A DNA stretch of 64,000 nucleotides, taken from positions 180,378 to 244,377 of the forward strand of contig NZ_JAMXOE010000005.1 of the NCBI RefSeq assembly GCF_024055575.1, in the 5' to 3' direction. The DNA comes from Mucilaginibacter flavidus (GTDB taxonomy: Bacteria > Bacteroidota > Bacteroidia > Sphingobacteriales > Sphingobacteriaceae). The position numbers and the translations under genes were made by a program. Of the stretch, positions 38,524 through 47,384 are shown piece after piece. Under the pieces are notes generated by a model, which was given only the letters and a program-made list of their open reading frames with translations, was not told the DNA's origin and made no database searches. How positions within the stretch are numbered: position 1 is the first letter of the stretch; the number at the start of each line of letters is the position of its first letter.

Positions 38524-39003
38524 ATGAGAACATTATTATTGATTCTTTTTATTGCTTTTTCACTTAAACAACAAACGTCTTTTAATTATAAGAAAGAAAG
38601 GTCGTTGTTTAATATAAGTTTAATCGCCACCAAACAATCAAATATATTGGTTTCTAAAAAGATTAATGACAACGAAAAATTTCAAGGACGTTACCTGGGC
38701 ATGATAAGAGTAAAATCAAAACAACAATATCACATAGTCGCCAGCTCTTACATCTACAACATCAAAAACAGTCCTACAGCTGAAAGTCAAATTTTTATTT
38801 ACAATAACGAGAAACGATGTTTAGGCTTTTATTATCTAACGCTAATCAATGAACTGCCTCAAAAAATAATTAATAATGAATTGCTATTTAAAAGCCCCGA
38901 TTGTAAAAATCCGATTGTAATTAGTTTTAAAAACGGGATTCCTAAAACAATAAATTTAAGATGTAATGATGAGGACAATCTTTACGAATTTTCACCTGAA
39001 TAA
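38524..39003 (+). CDS. Small hypothetical protein with N-terminal hydrophobic segment
   Basis: A 159-residue product. The N-terminus LLLILFIAFSLKQQ could be a weak signal peptide or membrane anchor. The rest is Lys/Asn/Ile-rich (SLIATKQSNILVSKKINDN, YHIVASSYIYNIKNSPTAES) and A/T-rich in DNA, unlike the genes beside it, which suggests recent acquisition. I recognise no domain. A run of A/T-rich bases with no gene (38301-38523) precedes it. Confidence 0.6.
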   Translation: MRTLLLILFIAFSLKQQTSFNYKKERSLFNISLIATKQSNILVSKKINDNEKFQGRYLGMIRVKSKQQYHIVASSYIYNIKNSPTAESQIFIYNNEKRCLGFYYLTLINELPQKIINNELLFKSPDCKNPIVISFKNGIPKTINLRCNDEDNLYEFSPE

Positions 39004-39067
39004 AAAGGAAGCGGTAAATCAGCAAAATTTGTCGTTTTAAAACATACGCCCCCGAAGGAATAATAGG

Positions 39068-39550
39068 TTATTTCTTCCCAATCACTTCCAGCTTCCTTAT
39101 ACTCTTATAACAAATATAAAGCGGCATAATCCCAAATACGCCAAAGCAAGAGTCAATCACGCTCCAGTAAACGGGAATATGGCGGATTGGCCCGGCAATA
39201 AATGCCAGCGGCAAAACCATTACGCAGGCTATCATGCCGAATTGTATTACCCAGATATTTTTTACCGGGTCGCGCAGGGGGCCGATAAAGGTGGTGGCGA
39301 TAACGATGTGGCCAAATGCCAGCCAGTCGGTGCCATAGGCCAGCCAGGGATAACGGGTATTGGTATCTTGAACAGCGCTATAAATAGTTGCAATCCAATG
39401 CGCCATAAAATCCGGGAAGATCGATGAATGGTTGGTCATAAAAGCCAGCTCAGTTTCTATCGGGAAGGCGGTAACGCCGCTCAATACCAGGCCGACGATA
39501 AATATCCAAACCCAAATGCGGATGCGTTTTCGTAATTGCTGCTCGTTCAT
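39068..39550 (-). CDS. Small integral membrane protein
   Basis: A 160-residue protein with about four hydrophobic segments: IRIWVWIFIVGLVLSGVTAF, then a loop with WIATIYSAVQDTNTRYPWLA, WLAFGHIVIATTFIGPL, IQFGMIACVMVLPLAFIAG and SCFGVFGIMPLYICY. No family assigned. It lies 10 bp after the TIM-barrel protein gene on the same strand and is likely in one transcript with it. Confidence 0.75.
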   Translation of the reverse strand: MNEQQLRKRIRIWVWIFIVGLVLSGVTAFPIETELAFMTNHSSIFPDFMAHWIATIYSAVQDTNTRYPWLAYGTDWLAFGHIVIATTFIGPLRDPVKNIWVIQFGMIACVMVLPLAFIAGPIRHIPVYWSVIDSCFGVFGIMPLYICYKSIRKLEVIGKK

Positions 39551-39560
39551 GCCTATAAAG

Positions 39561-40436
39561 CTACGTAAGTTTCAACTTTTTTAACCACGCCGCATTTACC
39601 GCAGCGCTTTGCAGCGGCGTTTCATGAAAAAAGCGCGACTGCTCCACAAAAAAATATTCCATGCCATTGTCCAGCCCGGTTTTAAGCAGGTGCGGGTAAT
39701 TGATAATACCCGTGCCCAAATCGCAAGCCGATTCTTCTTCGCTGCCTTTGGGCAAATGCACTTTCAGCACATCGCGCATATGGCACAGGCGGAACCGTGG
39801 CGCATGTTTTTTGATATAAGCCTCCGGGTTTTGTCCTTCAGTAACGGTATAATAAAAATCCATCTGGAAGTCGACCAAATCTTTATCCGTACCGGCAAGC
39901 AGCACATCAATCGGCAGCTGGCCGTCAACTGGTTTGTAAGGATAATCGTGCGGATGATAGGCAAATCTTAAACCGTTCTTTTTGCAGATGGCGCCGCAGC
40001 GGTTAAACTCATCGGCTATGCGTTTAAAATCATCAATGCTTTTTTGCGGGCCCTTCCATGGGTAAATTAAATATTTCATGCCGATTTCAGCAGCTTCGGC
40101 GGCAAGCTTTTCGTAGCCTGCGGTATCGCCGGCATAATGAGTTGATACAAGCGTTAAACCGTTATCCTTAGCCAGTTTACTGAAATCCTTATTGCCCATT
40201 CCCCAAAATACGCCCTTGTTGCCGCCATAGCTTTCAATTTGGGTGTAGCACATTTTGCCAATTTGCGCCAAAGTGCCGGGGGTATCTTTCTCCATATCCT
40301 CCTTCACCATGTACAGCTGTATGCCCATGCCCGGCAGCTTGCGGGCAAAGGGCGCGGCAAATAATTCACTTTTCAGCAGTGGGGCTGATAGGGCTAAAAG
40401 GCTGGCGTTTTTTAGGAAGGTTCGTCTGGTGGTCAT
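39561..40436 (-). CDS. Secreted TIM-barrel sugar isomerase/epimerase-like protein
   Basis: The ATG at 40436 gives 291 residues with a Tat-type signal (MTTRRTFLKNASLLALSAPL). The barrel follows: GMGIQLYMVKEDMEKDTPGT, GGNKGVFWGMGNKDFSKLAK, FAYHPHDYPYKPVD, DFQMDFYYTVTEGQNPEAYI and the closing DLGTGIINYPHLLKTG. It belongs to the xylose isomerase-like family with a divalent metal site (Glu, Asp, His, Glu). Secreted members of this family have been linked to 3-keto-glycoside breakdown, but the substrate here is unknown. The upstream extension of the frame is repeat-derived. Confidence 0.85.
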   Translation of the reverse strand: MTTRRTFLKNASLLALSAPLLKSELFAAPFARKLPGMGIQLYMVKEDMEKDTPGTLAQIGKMCYTQIESYGGNKGVFWGMGNKDFSKLAKDNGLTLVSTHYAGDTAGYEKLAAEAAEIGMKYLIYPWKGPQKSIDDFKRIADEFNRCGAICKKNGLRFAYHPHDYPYKPVDGQLPIDVLLAGTDKDLVDFQMDFYYTVTEGQNPEAYIKKHAPRFRLCHMRDVLKVHLPKGSEEESACDLGTGIINYPHLLKTGLDNGMEYFFVEQSRFFHETPLQSAAVNAAWLKKLKLT

Positions 40437-40466
40437 GGATATTCCGATTAAATATAAAAGTAGGTT

Positions 40467-40576
40467 ATTTCGAACGACAGTGAGAACTATCTCTTGAGCG
40501 ACCCGAAAAAATCTTTTGCGCCCTGCTTTTCCGCCCGCTTGGCGCTTGTACAAGTTTTCTCACTGTCGTTCGAAAT
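40467..40576. repeat. Fold-back with 20-bp perfect arms between divergent genes
   Basis: ATTTCGAACGACAGTGAGAA (40467-40486) and its complement (40557-40576) enclose about 70 bases. The element is of the GACAGTGAGAA / TCATTCTGA type common in this phylum. It lies in the promoter region between the TIM-barrel gene and the LLM gene. Confidence 0.75.
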
Positions 40577-40633
40577 GACATAGTTGGGTACGCCCCAGGT
40601 TAAAACTTTACAATCACTCAACACCCCCTTAGC

Positions 40634-40641
40634 TACCTTTG
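40634..40641 (+). promoter_or_regulatory. Probable -7 element of the LLM oxidoreductase promoter
   Basis: TACCTTTG matches the Bacteroidota TAnnTTTG consensus, 15 bases before the ATG at 40657. A clear TTG at -33 is not seen, only TTTACA at about 40608-40613, so the promoter is a moderate call. Confidence 0.45.
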
Positions 40642-40656
40642 TGTTTTACAATTACC

Positions 40657-41673
40657 ATGAACACAAAAAATATCCGCCTCAGCGTACTCGACCAATCACC
40701 GGTTCGCAAGGGCGTTACTGCCGAGCAGGCGGTTAAAGAAACCATCGAGCTTGCAAAATATACCGATCAGCTTGGCTACACCCGCTTTTGGGTATCTGAG
40801 CACCATAATACCGGCAGCCTGGCCGGCTCAACGCCCGAGGTGCTGATGGCTTACCTGGCGTCGCAAACCACCAATATCCGCATAGGATCGGGTGGGGTGA
40901 TGATGCCAAACCACAGCGCGCTAAAAGTTGCAGAAAACTTCAGGATGCTGGAGGCGCTTGCCCCTGGTCGAATTGATTTGGGGATGGGCCGTGCACCGGG
41001 TACCGACAGGCTAACGGCATCGGTATTAAACCCCTCAAACCAGTTTCGTGAGCAGGACTTTATTGAACAGCTATACGATCTGCGCAACTTTTTCCATGAT
41101 ACCGGCGAGCCGGGAACCCCTGTGGGCCGCATCCGCGCCATCCCGCAGGTACAAACCGTGCCCGATATGTGGCTGCTAAGTTCAAGCGGACAAAGCGGAC
41201 TGTTTGCCGCGCATTTTGGCATGGGCCTTTCGTTCGCGCATTTTATCAATCCCTTTGGCGGCCCCGAAGCTGTAAAGCTATACCGTGAACGCTTTGAGCC
41301 ATCGGAAGACATGCCGGTGCAGCAGGCGAATGTGGCCATATTTGTATTTTGCTCGGAAGATGAAGAGAAAATACGCCGGCACCAGGCGCTGATGGATTAC
41401 CGTTTTAACCAGTTTGAAAAAGGCGCAGGCCTTAGTCCCGTAAGTTACGACGACATCAAAGATGTTGAATACTCGCAAGGTGAACTCGACCGTATTAACT
41501 ACAACCGTGCCCGCGTAATAACCGGCACCCCCACCGAAATCAAACTAAAGCTAAACTGGCTGGCCGAAGATTACAAAGTGGACGAAATCATCGCCGTTAC
41601 CATTACCGAATCGTTTGAAGACAGGCTGGAAAGCTACAGGTTGCTGGCAGAGCAGTTTGGGTTGGTTAAATAA
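40657..41673 (+). CDS. LLM-class flavin-dependent oxidoreductase
   Basis: From ATG 40657, 338 residues of a bacterial luciferase-like monooxygenase. Matching segments: LSVLDQSPVRKGVTAEQAV, RFWVSEHHNTGSLAGSTPEV, IRIGSGGVMMPNHSALKVAE, RIDLGMGRAPGTD and MWLLSSSGQSGLFAAHFGMG, then FINPFGGPEAVKLYRERF. Members use FMNH2 or F420 and O2 on varied substrates; the SEHH and SSSGQS motifs place it in the common MsnO8-like group. Function is undefined. It converges with a flavin reductase-like gene, which could supply reduced flavin. Confidence 0.92.
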   Translation: MNTKNIRLSVLDQSPVRKGVTAEQAVKETIELAKYTDQLGYTRFWVSEHHNTGSLAGSTPEVLMAYLASQTTNIRIGSGGVMMPNHSALKVAENFRMLEALAPGRIDLGMGRAPGTDRLTASVLNPSNQFREQDFIEQLYDLRNFFHDTGEPGTPVGRIRAIPQVQTVPDMWLLSSSGQSGLFAAHFGMGLSFAHFINPFGGPEAVKLYRERFEPSEDMPVQQANVAIFVFCSEDEEKIRRHQALMDYRFNQFEKGAGLSPVSYDDIKDVEYSQGELDRINYNRARVITGTPTEIKLKLNWLAEDYKVDEIIAVTITESFEDRLESYRLLAEQFGLVK

Positions 41674-41681
41674 AAATCCGT

Positions 41682-41817
41682 TTTGTCATTCTGAACGCAG
41701 TGAAGAACTATTTCTTGAGCGCAGCGAAAAATCTTATTCATTTGATAGGTCGCCTATATACCTGTCCCACGTTAATATCGCACGCAGAAGATTCTTCACT
41801 ACGTTCAGAATGACAAA
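41682..41817. repeat. TGTCATTCTGA-type inverted repeat between convergent genes
   Basis: TTTGTCATTCTGAACG at 41682 and its complement ending at 41817 are arms that continue into near-matching GCAGTGAAGAA/TTCTTCACT. It separates the LLM and flavin reductase genes, and may double as terminator. Confidence 0.7.
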
Positions 41818-41837
41818 GTTTTTTGTTTTTAAAAGAC

Positions 41838-42521
41838 CTACACCAACTCCTCTTCATAATTCTTTATCGCTCTTTCTCTGTCCAAAGTATTATACAACCT
41901 TTCTGGTATTTCGGCGAGGGTTGATGGGTGTACGTTATCGCCCAGGCTGTAAAATTGCTGGAAGCTCATGATGAGCGGTTTCCACTTATCCGGGTCAACG
42001 CGGTTTTCGTGGCCGTCCATTAGTATGGATTCTTCCAGGTAAACCTTTTGGATGCGCAGCTCGAAGGTCACTATTTTTCCGCGCTGATCTGGGTCGCCTT
42101 CGGCAAGTCCGTGTACGGCTTCAACAACGGCTTCCATTTGCACGGGGCATTCTTTTACGCGTGGAGCGTCTACGGTGTCGCATTCCTGTTTGGTAAGGCC
42201 GGCTATGCCAAATTTATCTTCTTCAAAACGATATCCTTTTAACAGTTTGCCTTCGGGAACAGGGTTTGTGCCGGTTGTTTTGGCCAAACGGTTTACGGCC
42301 GCAACTTCGTTAACCGATGGCAGGTTTAACACGCACTGGCGGTTGCGCATCAGGTTATGCGTGGTTTTTGATGCGGCTGCCAGGCCGATAACACACCGCC
42401 AGCCCAGCCAGAAGATGGACGACATTGGCGCAAGGTTATCGGTTCCGTTTTCGTTTTTTGTGGCGATAAGGACCACCGGGGTACCGAAATAAAGGATTGA
42501 TGGTTGGCTTGTAATATGCAT
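41838..42521 (-). CDS. Flavin reductase-like FMN-binding split-barrel protein
   Basis: A 227-residue protein of the flavin reductase/DIM6-NTAB group. It starts MHITSQPSILYFGTPVVLIA and includes NLAPMSSIFWLGWRCVIGLA, NRQCVLNLPSVNEVAAVNRL and the CPVQMEAVVEAVHGLAEGDP region, a split-barrel FMN-binding fold. Members reduce FMN or bind it as a cofactor. It faces the LLM monooxygenase gene, so a two-component partnership is plausible but unproven. Confidence 0.87.
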   Translation of the reverse strand: MHITSQPSILYFGTPVVLIATKNENGTDNLAPMSSIFWLGWRCVIGLAAASKTTHNLMRNRQCVLNLPSVNEVAAVNRLAKTTGTNPVPEGKLLKGYRFEEDKFGIAGLTKQECDTVDAPRVKECPVQMEAVVEAVHGLAEGDPDQRGKIVTFELRIQKVYLEESILMDGHENRVDPDKWKPLIMSFQQFYSLGDNVHPSTLAEIPERLYNTLDRERAIKNYEEELV

Positions 42522-42554
42522 GGCTAAATAATTTGTTTGTTATAATTATTTAAA

Positions 42555-42797
42555 GTGAGTTCGATATAAGAATTATTACTAACAAATCTGTGGCGTTTAC
42601 CCAAGGGCTTGCGTTTCGCCTCACCTAAACGGCGAAGCCCTCATGTAATAATCCTCTCCAAAGGAGAGGACTTAAGCTTCGCTCCTCGAAATTTGCTTTT
42701 CAGAACCCTCTCCTTTTGAGAGGGCAGGGGGAGGCGACGACCAGCTATTGTGGTTTTACTCACAACTTAATGGATCGTGTTCTTATATCGAACTCAC
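42555..42797. mobile_element. MITE-like element with 18-bp perfect terminal inverted repeats
   Basis: GTGAGTTCGATATAAGAA (42555-42572) and its exact complement (42780-42797) bound 243 bp. The interior carries CTCTCCAAAGGAGAGG and CCTCTCCTTTTGAGAGG palindromes and no open frame. No clear target duplication is seen. The remainder of the 42522-42872 gap holds no gene. Confidence 0.75.
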
Positions 42798-42872
42798 GTT
42801 ACATAACAAAAGTACCAGCTGTGCATGGGCCGGGAAACCCGATTCTTGCTCACATTGCAAAGAAAGAGAAGA

Positions 42873-45686
42873 CTATTTTTTAATGGTGAGTTTTTTAACT
42901 GTGTATCCCAGGTTGCCGCTCATATCCGTCCCCTCAACAATGATGGTATAGGTTGACGCACTGCCGGCTGAATAAAATGAAACACTTGCTTCGCCATTGA
43001 TATCGGTCACAATGTTGGGTTCCCAGTTAATAGTCGAGCGTAAATCGGGTATTTTGCCGGTGGCATCCTTAACCAGGTATTTGGGTTTGTAAAATTGTTT
43101 TGGCCAGCTTATAGGTAAGGGCTTATACAAGTAAACGCCCGGTGTGTTGCCAATAATCGGCCCATGACCCGAGCGGGTTGTAATTTCGATAAAAGCTACT
43201 GAAGAAGGCAGGCATTCGGGGCAAAACCGGCGATAATAGTTGCTGGTGTTTTTTTCTGTGGTGCTCACCTCAATCCCTTTTATATCTTCGGCATTGTGCG
43301 ACTTGAGGTAGTATTTAATATCTTCATGGGTGTCCGGTTGTATAATGGTATAAAAGTCGTATCCATCAATTATAAACCAAGCCCCTTGTTCGTCAACAAC
43401 ATAACTGGGGATGCCTTTTGGATAGGTTTCTTTAAAGCCTTTTACGCGTTCCATTAACACATCTAAAAATGTTTTCTTACTAAGTTTTTCAAGTTCTTTT
43501 TCATCCAGCACCTGGTCGGCATTGCCGGACCCGTTTAAATTCTGTGAGTCTTTTACAATTTTTTTAGCGGTTATTTTTACTTCTTTTAAAATATGGCCGC
43601 CATCCGGGGCATACTCCTGCTGTTTGGCCACTTTGTTTGTTTTGGTATAATTAAGCAAAGTGGTATCGCTGTTAACATACCAGGGCGCCAAAGACGGAAA
43701 TTCTGATTTTGCATAGTCCGGCGGTTTTACTTCATCAATGTTGACAATTACATTAAAGCTTTTGCCCCGCTTGTTAACGGCCTGCACAATAAACAACGGC
43801 GTATCAACCCTTGGGAAACGGGTAAACGAAAACCGACCATCGCCGCCCGTCAATGTATCTTTCACTATAGCCGGCGATTTGGAAAGCAATAGTACATGCG
43901 TCCCTTTTAATGATTTGTTAAACGCGTTGGTGATATGGCCACTAACTTTCAATTCCGGTTCGGCTTCAAATTTTGGCGGTTGCTTTAAGTCGTAATTTAT
44001 CCAGCCCTGTGTAAGCAGCAGGTTATCCAAATCGCTCCAAACTGCCGGCTTATTTGCCGACAAATAGTAACCCGGTTGCTCGATGTATCCTCTTATATCC
44101 GAAGTAAGCAAAAAGCGCGACAGGATATTTTCGCTATTCAAACTATCTGCTTTTACCTGCGCATCATCAGTAACAGCCATTGAGAAACTGCCTGTAACCG
44201 GCTTTCCACCCGCATCAGTTATTTTTAATTTTATACCGATACTGTCGCGGGTATCATAAACAGTTTTACCGGATTTTAGGCTGATGCTGAGGTTGTCATC
44301 GTGGTTAATAAAAACAAGGCGCTCGTTTAAAGGCGCTTCTTTCGTTGTCATTAATACAAAATGGGCAATACCCGAAGGGAACAAGCTTTTGGCTATTTTT
44401 CTGAAGACGTACCTGCCTTCGCGAAAACTAACAACTGCAGCATAGCAGACAATGCCCCTTGCTTTCCCGATTAAAAAATAACTGTTGTCGGCGGCGGCGA
44501 TATCGGCCGTTGCGCCTATCACCACATCAACGGAATCGCTTTCGGCCGCGTTTGTTACATGCAAAACGGTGCCCGAACTTTTTACGGCCGGCAACGGAAC
44601 GGTTTTAACTATGCCGCCTGGAAATATGATCTTCGCGGTATAGGTTTCGCCCGGCATTACATCTAAGTTAAAACTGCCCATACCGTTGTGCGTAGTCATA
44701 AACCGCGACACCGGCATTTGCTTTTGATTGAAGATACCGCCTGTTAAGTTAATACCCTTGCCGTCTTCCCCGACTGCCTTAATACCAATTTTGGCAACCA
44801 ACCCGCCAACCAGGCTGCCGCCCTCCGGCATAAATTGAATATCTGCATTTTCGGCGCGGTTAAATTGGATGGGGATAATGACCTTTTTGTCTTTTGTATC
44901 GCTGGTGGCCACAATTGCTAAGTCGGGTGCTTTATCGGGGACAGTGAAGTTAACATCCAATGCGCCATCAACCCCCGTTTGCAGCTTTTGGTTATACAAG
45001 CGTTTGCTGCCTGCCATAACCTGCAATTGCAGCGGCTTAACTGCGTAAGCGGTTTTATTCATATCACTAAACAGCAGCTTAACATTGGCCGTGCTTATGC
45101 CATTTGCTGTTGTTTCCCTTGTGGTTGAATTTACCAGCAGGCTGCTTTCACCCGCATTGCTGATGTAAAACTGTTTGATAAAAAAGCCGTCGTCGCCATA
45201 ATTGCGCATCCAGATGGTATAGGCCTTTAGGGTATAGGTGCCCGGCGTAAATTCTTTATCACTTAAGCCGATTTTGCCCCAGGTTAAGCCTTCGCCAACC
45301 GGGAAACGGTATTGTTTGACCACTTTGCTGCTATCGTTCAAAATATCAGCATAAATAAACCCGCTTTTTGCCGATGGCACCAGGTAGTTGGCATTTAGCA
45401 AATATGCTTTAAACCAAATGGTATCGTTAAGTGCATAATAAGGTTTATCAAATTGCAGGTAAAGTTTTTCGACGCCCGCTTTTTTATTCAGGCTATCGGA
45501 TGTGGCGGCAATTTTTAACAGTATTGTATTTAATGCGGGAGTTTCGGCGCCATGTGATGAGCCGGGCGTTGATTTGGAGCCGGCATTAAACTGCCCTAAA
45601 CAAAAAGCCGGCAAAACAACCAAAAGCAAAGCAGTTAAAATGCAATGCGTGGTTTTATACACTACAGGTATATTTTTAGTATCCAA
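42873..45686 (-). CDS. Large MG2/carboxypeptidase-regulatory/plug-like secreted protein
   Basis: A 937-residue secreted protein: signal peptide (CILTALLLVVLPAFCLG), an MG2-type domain (EKLYLQFDKPYYALNDTIWF, GFIYADILNDSSKVVKQYRF, FTPGTYTLKAYTIWMRN), further beta-domains, a carboxypeptidase-regulatory-like domain (GHITNAFNKSLKGTHVLLLS) and a TonB-plug-like segment (ELEKLSKKTFLDVLMERVKG through HNAEDIKGIEVSTTEKNTSN). It has no TonB barrel, so it is not a receptor. Bacteroidota carry many such proteins of unknown role at the outer membrane. A single gene with its own promoter. Confidence 0.85.
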   Translation of the reverse strand: MDTKNIPVVYKTTHCILTALLLVVLPAFCLGQFNAGSKSTPGSSHGAETPALNTILLKIAATSDSLNKKAGVEKLYLQFDKPYYALNDTIWFKAYLLNANYLVPSAKSGFIYADILNDSSKVVKQYRFPVGEGLTWGKIGLSDKEFTPGTYTLKAYTIWMRNYGDDGFFIKQFYISNAGESSLLVNSTTRETTANGISTANVKLLFSDMNKTAYAVKPLQLQVMAGSKRLYNQKLQTGVDGALDVNFTVPDKAPDLAIVATSDTKDKKVIIPIQFNRAENADIQFMPEGGSLVGGLVAKIGIKAVGEDGKGINLTGGIFNQKQMPVSRFMTTHNGMGSFNLDVMPGETYTAKIIFPGGIVKTVPLPAVKSSGTVLHVTNAAESDSVDVVIGATADIAAADNSYFLIGKARGIVCYAAVVSFREGRYVFRKIAKSLFPSGIAHFVLMTTKEAPLNERLVFINHDDNLSISLKSGKTVYDTRDSIGIKLKITDAGGKPVTGSFSMAVTDDAQVKADSLNSENILSRFLLTSDIRGYIEQPGYYLSANKPAVWSDLDNLLLTQGWINYDLKQPPKFEAEPELKVSGHITNAFNKSLKGTHVLLLSKSPAIVKDTLTGGDGRFSFTRFPRVDTPLFIVQAVNKRGKSFNVIVNIDEVKPPDYAKSEFPSLAPWYVNSDTTLLNYTKTNKVAKQQEYAPDGGHILKEVKITAKKIVKDSQNLNGSGNADQVLDEKELEKLSKKTFLDVLMERVKGFKETYPKGIPSYVVDEQGAWFIIDGYDFYTIIQPDTHEDIKYYLKSHNAEDIKGIEVSTTEKNTSNYYRRFCPECLPSSVAFIEITTRSGHGPIIGNTPGVYLYKPLPISWPKQFYKPKYLVKDATGKIPDLRSTINWEPNIVTDINGEASVSFYSAGSASTYTIIVEGTDMSGNLGYTVKKLTIKK

Positions 45687-45971
45687 CTTAAAGCAGTTTA
45701 AGGGTTATGAGGTATAAGGCAGGGCCGGTTTATAATTATACTAATTTATGCAATTTCCCTTTAATTGCAGCCTCCGCCTGTAACTCCGCATCAAAACATT
45801 TATGTTAAGCAACTAAAGCGCATATTTTGTACGTATATCATACAGCTATACAATAATTTAGGCTGAACGGCATTAATTAGGCTTAATATTTTTACTTTTA
45901 GATTCTGTAAAACATAAAGCAGCAAAATTTCCGTTATCCAATTTAATATTCACAAGGTATATAAATAACAC

Positions 45972-47069
45972 ATGGGGAAAGTGTACGCAGGATATCGCCC
46001 GCTGATTGTTGGGGGATTGATTTTAACAATGATGATTGCATCCTGTAAAAAGGATAACAAAGTAACACCGGTGGTGCCCAAGGCAGTGCCCATTGCCACC
46101 CTGGGATTGTATGAGGTACAAAGTACCATATACCGCCGCGTGTTTATAGGCGTATCGGTAGGTACGGTAGCAAAAGTATATTATACTGTATTCGATACCG
46201 GTTCATCGGCCATGACGATGGATGCCGATGGCCTTATACCGGCCAACTTGATTACTACCAACGGCTTTACCATAACCGGCGACTCACTGCTGGTGAACGG
46301 CATTACGGTGACCAAAAAAACCGCTACGCTAACCTATGGCGATGCTACGGCAGGGATTAAAGAATACGGAAACCTTGCCTATGCTACATTGACCATCGGC
46401 GATGAAAATGGTTCGACAACCACCAAGCGCATCCCATTTTTCCTGTACTATAAAGCGGTTGAAACCCAAACCGGTACAGCCCTGGGCGCGCACGAAAATG
46501 ATGTTTTTGGTGTTGGCCCCAATACACGTTTCAGCAATTTGAGTATTGCCAGCCCGATCAGCTATTTCGACATGAAGGACGGGCTAACGCAAGGGTTTAA
46601 ACTATCAAAGTTCGACGTAAACAAATACACCTCAACCGGAACTTTTGTTAAAGATTTGCTGACCATTGGTTTAGTGCCCGACGACATCAGTTCTTCTTCG
46701 GGTTTTGTAATGCACAATCTTACACAGACAACGGCTGGTTATTCGCCCAACATCCCGGCGTCTATTACATTTAACGGAAAAACATTACAGGGCCAGTTAT
46801 TATTTGACACTGGTACACCTGCATTTGCCAATATTGAGGACCCGAACGCCACCGCTAATCAAACACAGTTGCCAGCCAATTCGCCGGTGACGATAAGCAC
46901 AAGCGCAGGTTTTACCTATACGTACACTACCACCAGCAATTATAATTTAACGCAGGTGAATAACCCCAACTTTACCAAAGACCCGCGCACCATATTCAGC
47001 ATCGACTTTTTTAACGATAACCAGTTTTTGCTCGATTATACAAATCATAAAATTGGATTGAAGAATTAA
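45972..47069 (+). CDS. Pepsin-like (A1-type) bilobal aspartic protease lipoprotein
   Basis: A 365-residue lipoprotein (lipobox ending Cys25, MMIASC). It carries two aspartic-protease motifs, DTGSS at 75-79 and DTGTP at 279-283, about 204 residues apart, like the two lobes of pepsin (about 183). The flap is present: TYGDATAG (121-128), 47 residues after the first Asp, where pepsin has TYGTGSMTG. Further matches to pepsin are FGVGPN (cf. LGLAYPS), SPISYFDMKDGL (cf. TPVFDNLWDQGL), and the end LLDYTNHKIGL (cf. VFDRANNKVGL). This suggests an intact acid protease anchored outside the cytoplasm. No propeptide is obvious. The function is inferred; the motif set is seen directly. Confidence 0.8.
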   Translation: MGKVYAGYRPLIVGGLILTMMIASCKKDNKVTPVVPKAVPIATLGLYEVQSTIYRRVFIGVSVGTVAKVYYTVFDTGSSAMTMDADGLIPANLITTNGFTITGDSLLVNGITVTKKTATLTYGDATAGIKEYGNLAYATLTIGDENGSTTTKRIPFFLYYKAVETQTGTALGAHENDVFGVGPNTRFSNLSIASPISYFDMKDGLTQGFKLSKFDVNKYTSTGTFVKDLLTIGLVPDDISSSSGFVMHNLTQTTAGYSPNIPASITFNGKTLQGQLLFDTGTPAFANIEDPNATANQTQLPANSPVTISTSAGFTYTYTTTSNYNLTQVNNPNFTKDPRTIFSIDFFNDNQFLLDYTNHKIGLKN

Positions 47070-47205
47070 TCTATCAACTCTTTGATTTTGCGAAGAAGAA
47101 TGTTTTTGGGAACTTTCAGATCATATAACCCCGAAAATGCATTGAATTGGGTTTACTGTTGTTAAGGTAGCATTTAAAAGGATTCAGACCACCATTTTAC
47201 GATAC

Positions 47206-47247
47206 AAAAAAGGAGCAGGAAAGCTATGTTTACTGCTCCTTTTTTTA
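47206..47247 (+). terminator. Strong intrinsic terminator
   Basis: AGGAGCAG and CTGCTCCT form the stem around a ~15-base loop, followed by seven T. It lies about 140 bp after the pepsin-like gene. Because A-runs precede the stem, it could also work on the minus strand. The rest of the 47070-47384 gap shows only A/T-rich promoter-like sequence before the SGNH gene. Confidence 0.88.
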
Positions 47248-47384
47248 TCCATTAATACTAACGGACTTTTTCAGTACCCTCGTAAAAACGGGTCACCTTT
47301 TTTGTTGCCGTAATAAAATGGTACAATAGTATTAGTCGCCAATTGATGGATTGTTTAATTTAGGATGTTTATATTTTTTCGGAT

